Positions 7,071-10,019 of a stretch of DNA of 10,019 nucleotides are shown here, in pieces. This stretch comes from Candidatus Aminicenantota bacterium (GTDB taxonomy: Bacteria > Acidobacteriota > Aminicenantia > UBA2199). The stretch spans positions 1 through 10,019 of the forward strand of contig JAHELQ010000169.1 in the NCBI GenBank assembly GCA_024644125.1, in the 5' to 3' direction. The notes below the pieces were generated by a model. That model was not told the DNA's origin. It did not search any database and saw nothing but the letters and a program-made list of their open reading frames with translations. The translations under genes were made by a program, and so were the position numbers. Numbering within the stretch: the stretch's first letter is position 1; each line of letters opens with the position of its first letter.

Positions 7071-7781
7071 ATGAAAAAAGAAAAAAAGCCGATTGGTAAA
7101 AAGCAAAAGCCCTTTTGGGGATCTTATGAAAAAAAACGTCCGCCCAGCCGGAAGATCATTGAAAAGGTGGAACAACCGCCCCATGAAAAAGTGGCATGGA
7201 AACCCGGCAATATGATATATCCGTTGCCGGTAGTGCTGGTCAGTTGCGGCGATCTAGAGGGAGAGCACAATCTCTTCACCGTGGCCTGGACTGGAATTCT
7301 ATCCACCGATCCTCCGTTCTGTTACATATCGGTCCGTCCAGGACGCCATTCCTATGACTTGATCAATCGGCATCAGGAGTTCGCGATCAACCTCACCACT
7401 AAATCATTGGCGCGGGCCACCGATTGGTGCGGTGTTCGCACAGGCAAAGAGCTGGATAAATGGTCGGAAATGCATTTGACGCCGGTACCGGCAAAAAAAA
7501 TCAAAGCGCCCGTGGTGGCGGAGTCCCCGGTCAACATTGAATGTATTGTGCGGGAAACAAAAGAGTTGGGCTCACATGTCGTGTTTTTGGCGGAAATTGT
7601 TCAAATTCAGGCTAGCCGGGATTATATCGATGAGAAGACTGGCTCGCTCAACCTGGAGAAGGCCCACCTCATTGCCTTTTCCCACGGAAAATACTATGAA
7701 CTTGGGAAACGCCTGGGCAATTTCGGTTATTCGGTGGAAAAGAAAAAGACAATAAAAAAGCGCCGCACCGGCGGGAGTTGA
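7071..7781 (+). CDS. Flavoredoxin-like flavin reductase family protein (FMN-binding split barrel)
   Basis: A 236-residue protein whose central part, about residues 44-220, matches the flavin reductase/flavoredoxin family. The core opens KPGNMIYPLPVVLVS, followed by HNLFTVAWTGILSTDPPF, the FMN-site segment SVRPGRHSYDLI, and FAINLTT. Such cytoplasmic proteins bind FMN and pass electrons, either as flavin reductases or as small electron carriers in anaerobes; the true partner cannot be told. Compared with the usual ~190 residues it has a basic extension of about 43 residues at the N-terminus (15 Lys/Arg) and a Lys/Arg-rich tail (EKKKTIKKRR). The ATG at 7071 is the only ATG in this frame before the family core begins, although no convincing Shine-Dalgarno precedes it; in-frame GTG codons at 7167 and 7191 are alternatives that would remove most of the extension. 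It follows recD2 by 83 bp and need not be functionally linked to it. Confidence 0.85.
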   Translation: MKKEKKPIGKKQKPFWGSYEKKRPPSRKIIEKVEQPPHEKVAWKPGNMIYPLPVVLVSCGDLEGEHNLFTVAWTGILSTDPPFCYISVRPGRHSYDLINRHQEFAINLTTKSLARATDWCGVRTGKELDKWSEMHLTPVPAKKIKAPVVAESPVNIECIVRETKELGSHVVFLAEIVQIQASRDYIDEKTGSLNLEKAHLIAFSHGKYYELGKRLGNFGYSVEKKKTIKKRRTGGS

Positions 7782-7805
7782 AAATCACCAACGAAAGAGT
7801 ATAAT
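7778..7805 (+). promoter_or_regulatory. Candidate promoter giving a leaderless DUF2892 transcript
   Basis: TTGAAA (7778-7783, five of six matches) and a perfect TATAAT (7800-7805) are 16 bp apart. The -35 overlaps the stop codon of the flavin reductase gene. Standard spacing puts +1 at 7812, exactly the A of the downstream ATG, and no Shine-Dalgarno lies between. A leaderless mRNA, or initiation at the in-frame ATG 7818, is possible. Confidence 0.45.
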
Positions 7806-7811
7806 GTAACC

Positions 7812-8015
7812 ATGAAAATGTGCACACCGAATTCATTATCGAAATATATTCGCATCGCCCTCTCCATTGTGGTGATGGGCATCGGTATCATCTACAAAAA
7901 CTGGTTGGGTCTGTTGGGCTTACTAACGTTGGCCTCCGCGTTGACCGGCGGCGGATGTCCCTGGGTCATTAAATTCGACCGCGACAACGGCTTCAGACAA
8001 GACGGGGATAGTTAA
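7812..8015 (+). CDS. Small DUF2892/YgaP-type inner-membrane protein
   Basis: A 67-residue protein with two predicted membrane segments in helical-hairpin arrangement: about residues 13-28 (IRIALSIVVMGIGIIY) and 31-45 (WLGLLGLLTLASALT), followed by GGGCPW. The arginine in KYIRIALS, the central WLGLLGLL and the Gly-Cys-Pro ending of the second helix are the pattern of the DUF2892 (YgaP-like transmembrane) family. Here the domain stands alone, without the rhodanese domain of E. coli YgaP. A single Cys (C49) lies just after helix two. Function is unknown; related domains often occur near sulfur or redox genes, and here the neighbour is a flavoredoxin-like protein, which is only suggestive. Start is ATG 7812, with ATG 7818 as alternative; neither has a clear ribosome-binding site. 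Its TAA shares the palindrome TTAA with the stop of the convergent fucose synthase gene. Confidence 0.75.
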   Translation: MKMCTPNSLSKYIRIALSIVVMGIGIIYKNWLGLLGLLTLASALTGGGCPWVIKFDRDNGFRQDGDS

Positions 8016-8965
8016 CCGCCGGTATACCGCTGGAAATGCGCCTTAAAATCTTCGTACACAGAGGCGATTCCCTGATCCAGAGAAATTTTTGGCTGCCAAC
8101 CAAGCTCACGGATGCGGGTGATATCCAATAACTTGCGAGGCGTCCCGTCGGGACGGGAAGAATCCCACTTCAGCTTCCCTTCGTAGCCAACGATCCGTTT
8201 AACCGTTTCAGCCAGCTCTTTAATGGTGACATCCTCACCGCAGCCGATATTTACAATTTCACCGGTATTCTGGTAATCAAATTTCTCCATCAAAAACACG
8301 ACCGCGTCAGCCAGGTCATCGGCATGGAGGAACTCCCGCCGCGGCGAGCCTGTCCCCCATAGGGTCACCTCAGAGAGACGTTCGACCTTCGCCCGGTGGA
8401 ATTTCAAAATCAACGCGGGTAACACATGGGAATTTTCAGGATCGTAGTTATCGTTTGGACCGTAAAGATTGGTGGGCATTACGGAAATGTAATTGGTGCC
8501 GTATTGCTGGTTGAAGTAGCGGCACATTTTCAGCCCCGCGATTTTGGCAATTGCGTAGGCTTCATTGGTTGGCTCCAACGGCGAACTGAGAAGATGCTCC
8601 TCTTTCATCGGTTGAGGAGCGAACTTCGGATAAATACAGGAACTCCCCAGGAATAACAATTTTTTGACGCCGAATTGATGAGAGGCCTTGATGACATTAT
8701 TCTGGACCGCCAGGTTGGAGTAGATAAATTCGGCGGGATAGGTGCTGTTGGCCATGATCCCCCCTACTTTTGCCGCCGCCAGAAACACATAGTCCGGCCG
8801 CTCGCTCGCGAAAAACTCTTCGGTCAATCGCTGATTTTCAAGATTCAATTCCCGATGGGTGCGAACCGTCAGATTGGCGTAGCCGCTATCGGCCAACTTC
8901 CGGCAAATGGCGGAGCCCACCAAACCCCGGTGTCCTGCAACGTATATTTTTGCATGTTTATCCAT
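8012..8965 (-). CDS. fcl: GDP-L-fucose synthase
   Basis: A 317-residue short-chain dehydrogenase/reductase of the GDP-fucose synthase family. It epimerises and reduces GDP-4-keto-6-deoxy-D-mannose to GDP-L-fucose with NADPH in the cytoplasm, the last step of fucose donor synthesis. The dinucleotide-binding motif GHRGLVGSA is at 11-19. GSSCIYPK (107-114) carries the catalytic Ser and Cys, Y137 and K141 form the YxxxK pair in AYAIAK, H180 lies in SHVLPALI, and SRPDGTPRK (270-278) is the family's conserved nucleotide-binding loop. All are intact and length is typical (about 320). The reading frame stays open to an ATG at 9136, but ATG 8965 is chosen: it gives the normal N-terminus, has GGGGGA as Shine-Dalgarno at suitable distance, and avoids overlap with the upstream gene. 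It follows the sugar transferase gene by 23 bp in the same operon. The partner dehydratase gmd is not in the window. Confidence 0.95.
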   Translation of the reverse strand: MDKHAKIYVAGHRGLVGSAICRKLADSGYANLTVRTHRELNLENQRLTEEFFASERPDYVFLAAAKVGGIMANSTYPAEFIYSNLAVQNNVIKASHQFGVKKLLFLGSSCIYPKFAPQPMKEEHLLSSPLEPTNEAYAIAKIAGLKMCRYFNQQYGTNYISVMPTNLYGPNDNYDPENSHVLPALILKFHRAKVERLSEVTLWGTGSPRREFLHADDLADAVVFLMEKFDYQNTGEIVNIGCGEDVTIKELAETVKRIVGYEGKLKWDSSRPDGTPRKLLDITRIRELGWQPKISLDQGIASVYEDFKAHFQRYTGG

Positions 8966-8988
8966 TGTTGTTCCCCCGTTTTGTGTTT

Positions 8989-9825
8989 CTAATGTACATT
9001 GGCTATATTTAAGATCGTGCGCAATGTTCTGATGGTGATGAATACATCGAGCCAAAAAGAATATTCCACCGTGTAATAAGCGTCGAGGAAAAGGGCCGTG
9101 TGAAACGGCATAGAACCGCGTCCCGCCACCTGCCATAAACCGGTGATTCCCTGGGGCGAATCGAAGCGGTGTTCCGCCCAGGAAGGGAACATCTCCACTT
9201 CGTAAGCCAGAGCCGGCCGGGGCCCCACGAAGGACATCTCGCCCTTCAACACATTGATGATCTGAGGCAATTCGTCCAGACTGCTTTTTCGTAAAAAGGT
9301 ACCGGTGAAGTTTATTTCACCCCGGTTTTTCAACTTGCGAATCCGTTTCCCCACCTCGGACAACACATTGGGAGAGAAGGCCGTCTGCTCCTCCTCTGAC
9401 AGGAGCGTGCGGATAAAATCCCTGTGGTTTTCATCCACATCCGTTTCCTTCATACCCGAGACAATGCTCATGGTCCGGTATTTCAACAGCCGGAAGGAGC
9501 GTCGCAGCAATCCCACCCGGACCTGTTTGAACAACACGGGCTTGCCGAAGCTCAACCGGATCATCACGCTCAAAAATGGATGCAACAACCCGAACACCGG
9601 CACCAGTATCAATGAAAATAGAAGATCCAGAATTTTCTTGACCACCCGCCGGTACACGATGGATGTCTGCGATTTAATCTCGATGGCGGGGATCTGGTCC
9701 AGAAACACGGTGGAAAATCCGTTGTTCAATTCCAGGTTGTATATATTGAAGAAAAACACCTTGAGGTTTTTCTTGCAGATACGTCGCTTGACTAATTGCA
9801 CTTGCCGAAAATAGTCCTCCCACAT
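8989..9825 (-). CDS. Bacterial sugar transferase (initiating glycosyl-1-phosphate transferase), downstream part
   Basis: A 278-residue reading frame with the whole catalytic domain of the polyprenol-phosphate sugar-1-phosphate transferases (WcaJ/WbaP/CpsE type). These integral inner-membrane enzymes load the first sugar onto undecaprenyl phosphate to begin a surface polysaccharide. Visible are a membrane helix hairpin (about 67-90, ILDLLFSLILVPVFG), FKQVRVG, FRLLKYRTM (111-119), the catalytic Asp-Glu in LRKSSLDELPQ (D184, E185), FVGPRP (199-204) and GITGLWQVAGRG (226-237). Residues 1-60 look like the end of the N-terminal nucleotide-binding-like domain of long family members, not a natural N-terminus. 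The ATG at 9825 has only GGCGGA directly against it, too close for a good Shine-Dalgarno. The same frame continues upstream through one TAG (9852-9850) into the adjacent fragment, so the original gene was probably longer. The catalytic part is intact; sugar specificity cannot be told. Confidence 0.88.
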   Translation of the reverse strand: MWEDYFRQVQLVKRRICKKNLKVFFFNIYNLELNNGFSTVFLDQIPAIEIKSQTSIVYRRVVKKILDLLFSLILVPVFGLLHPFLSVMIRLSFGKPVLFKQVRVGLLRRSFRLLKYRTMSIVSGMKETDVDENHRDFIRTLLSEEEQTAFSPNVLSEVGKRIRKLKNRGEINFTGTFLRKSSLDELPQIINVLKGEMSFVGPRPALAYEVEMFPSWAEHRFDSPQGITGLWQVAGRGSMPFHTALFLDAYYTVEYSFWLDVFITIRTLRTILNIANVH

Positions 9826-9849
9826 TCCGCCGCGGGTAGAAACGCCGCT

Positions 9850-10019
9850 CTAGGGCCGGTAATCCATAAAAACGAAGCCATTTCTCGCCGATTGCAGAAT
9901 ATCTTCCAACCGGTCGAATTCCTCGATATGCGTGAGACCACCCGCAATCTTTTCAAAAAATATCTCCCGGTGGTCGCCGGACAAATGGACAAACACGTGC
10001 TGGGTGGCCAGCAGCCTTT
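9850..10019 (-). pseudogene. N-terminal domain part of the sugar transferase, ended by an in-frame amber codon
   Basis: From the window edge (first whole codon at 10017-10015) 55 codons are open on the minus strand before a TAG at 9852-9850. The translation includes HVFVHLSGDHREIFFEKIAGG, then FDRLEDILQSARNGFVFMD, and ends YRP. The segment resembles the N-terminal domain of long sugar transferases, where a 'LEEIL...VDEVIIALP'-like stretch precedes a helix and the catalytic domain. It is in the same frame as the transferase part that resumes eight codons after the stop, so both pieces most likely are one gene with a nonsense change. The other reading is two adjacent genes, the first ending at this TAG. 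The assignment to the transferase is by pattern and position only; the start lies outside the window. Confidence 0.5.

Noticed and set aside
7761..7773. GC-rich hairpin CGCCG-CAC-CGGCG near the end of the flavin reductase gene
   Set aside because: Short stem within coding sequence (Arg-Arg-Thr-Gly-Gly) and no following T-run, so it is not a convincing terminator.
8015..8040. CGGTATACCG palindrome just after the convergent stop codons
   Set aside because: It lies in the fcl coding end, is only 10 bp with no loop or T-run, and gives no terminator structure.
8141..8157. Overlapping inverted repeats (CGTCCC-GTC-GGGACG and CCCGTC-GG-GACGGG)
   Set aside because: They lie inside fcl and encode the conserved SRPDGTPRK loop, so codon choice for that motif explains them.
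8966..9136. A 57-codon N-terminal extension of the fucose synthase frame to ATG 9136
   Set aside because: It overlaps the end of the sugar transferase gene, has no family similarity, and ATG 8965 has a good Shine-Dalgarno and the normal N-terminus.
9792..9992. A 66-codon minus-strand open frame in a different frame from the sugar transferase
   Set aside because: The codons in the transferase frame give sequence resembling the family's N-terminal domain, while this frame gives no recognisable pattern and overlaps it; it is a shadow.

Overview
The window looks like a chromosomal core segment of a Gram-negative-type bacterium of intermediate GC. It carries housekeeping replication, transcription and repair genes, one predicted outer-membrane beta-barrel protein, and the edge of a surface-polysaccharide locus. 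The phylum cannot be fixed from the sequence alone. The dnaG-rpoD pair lacks a visible rpsU. RpoD has a long basic N-terminus, and RecD2 (not RecBCD-type RecD) is present. Together these suggest a lineage outside the Gammaproteobacteria, perhaps Acidobacteriota/Aminicenantes-like or a deltaproteobacterial-type group (low confidence).

Layout, left to right. The 3' end of a XerD-like tyrosine recombinase (+) meets, 15 bp later, the convergent primary sigma factor gene rpoD (-). rpoD is the distal gene of a tight dnaG-rpoD operon; its ribosome-binding site overlaps the dnaG stop codon, and a consensus-like promoter lies upstream of dnaG. Next comes a small exported beta-barrel protein gene (-), then a 368-bp divergent intergenic region. 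Rightward from there are recD2 (+), a flavoredoxin-like flavin reductase with lysine-rich tails (+), and a 67-residue DUF2892-type membrane protein (+). These converge on a leftward polysaccharide-precursor operon: a bacterial sugar transferase (initiating glycosyl-1-phosphate transferase) followed by GDP-L-fucose synthase.

Functionally, DnaG primes replication, RpoD directs housekeeping transcription, RecD2 and XerD serve DNA repair and chromosome resolution, and the right-hand genes start and supply a fucose-containing surface glycan. I see no CRISPR array, insertion sequence, tRNA, rRNA or phage gene.

No clearly new multi-gene system is visible. The points most worth a second look are an in-frame amber codon that splits the sugar transferase from its N-terminal domain, an apparent tandem pair of basic region-1.1-like segments in RpoD, a possible leaderless promoter for the DUF2892 gene, and non-ATG starts for rpoD and recD2.
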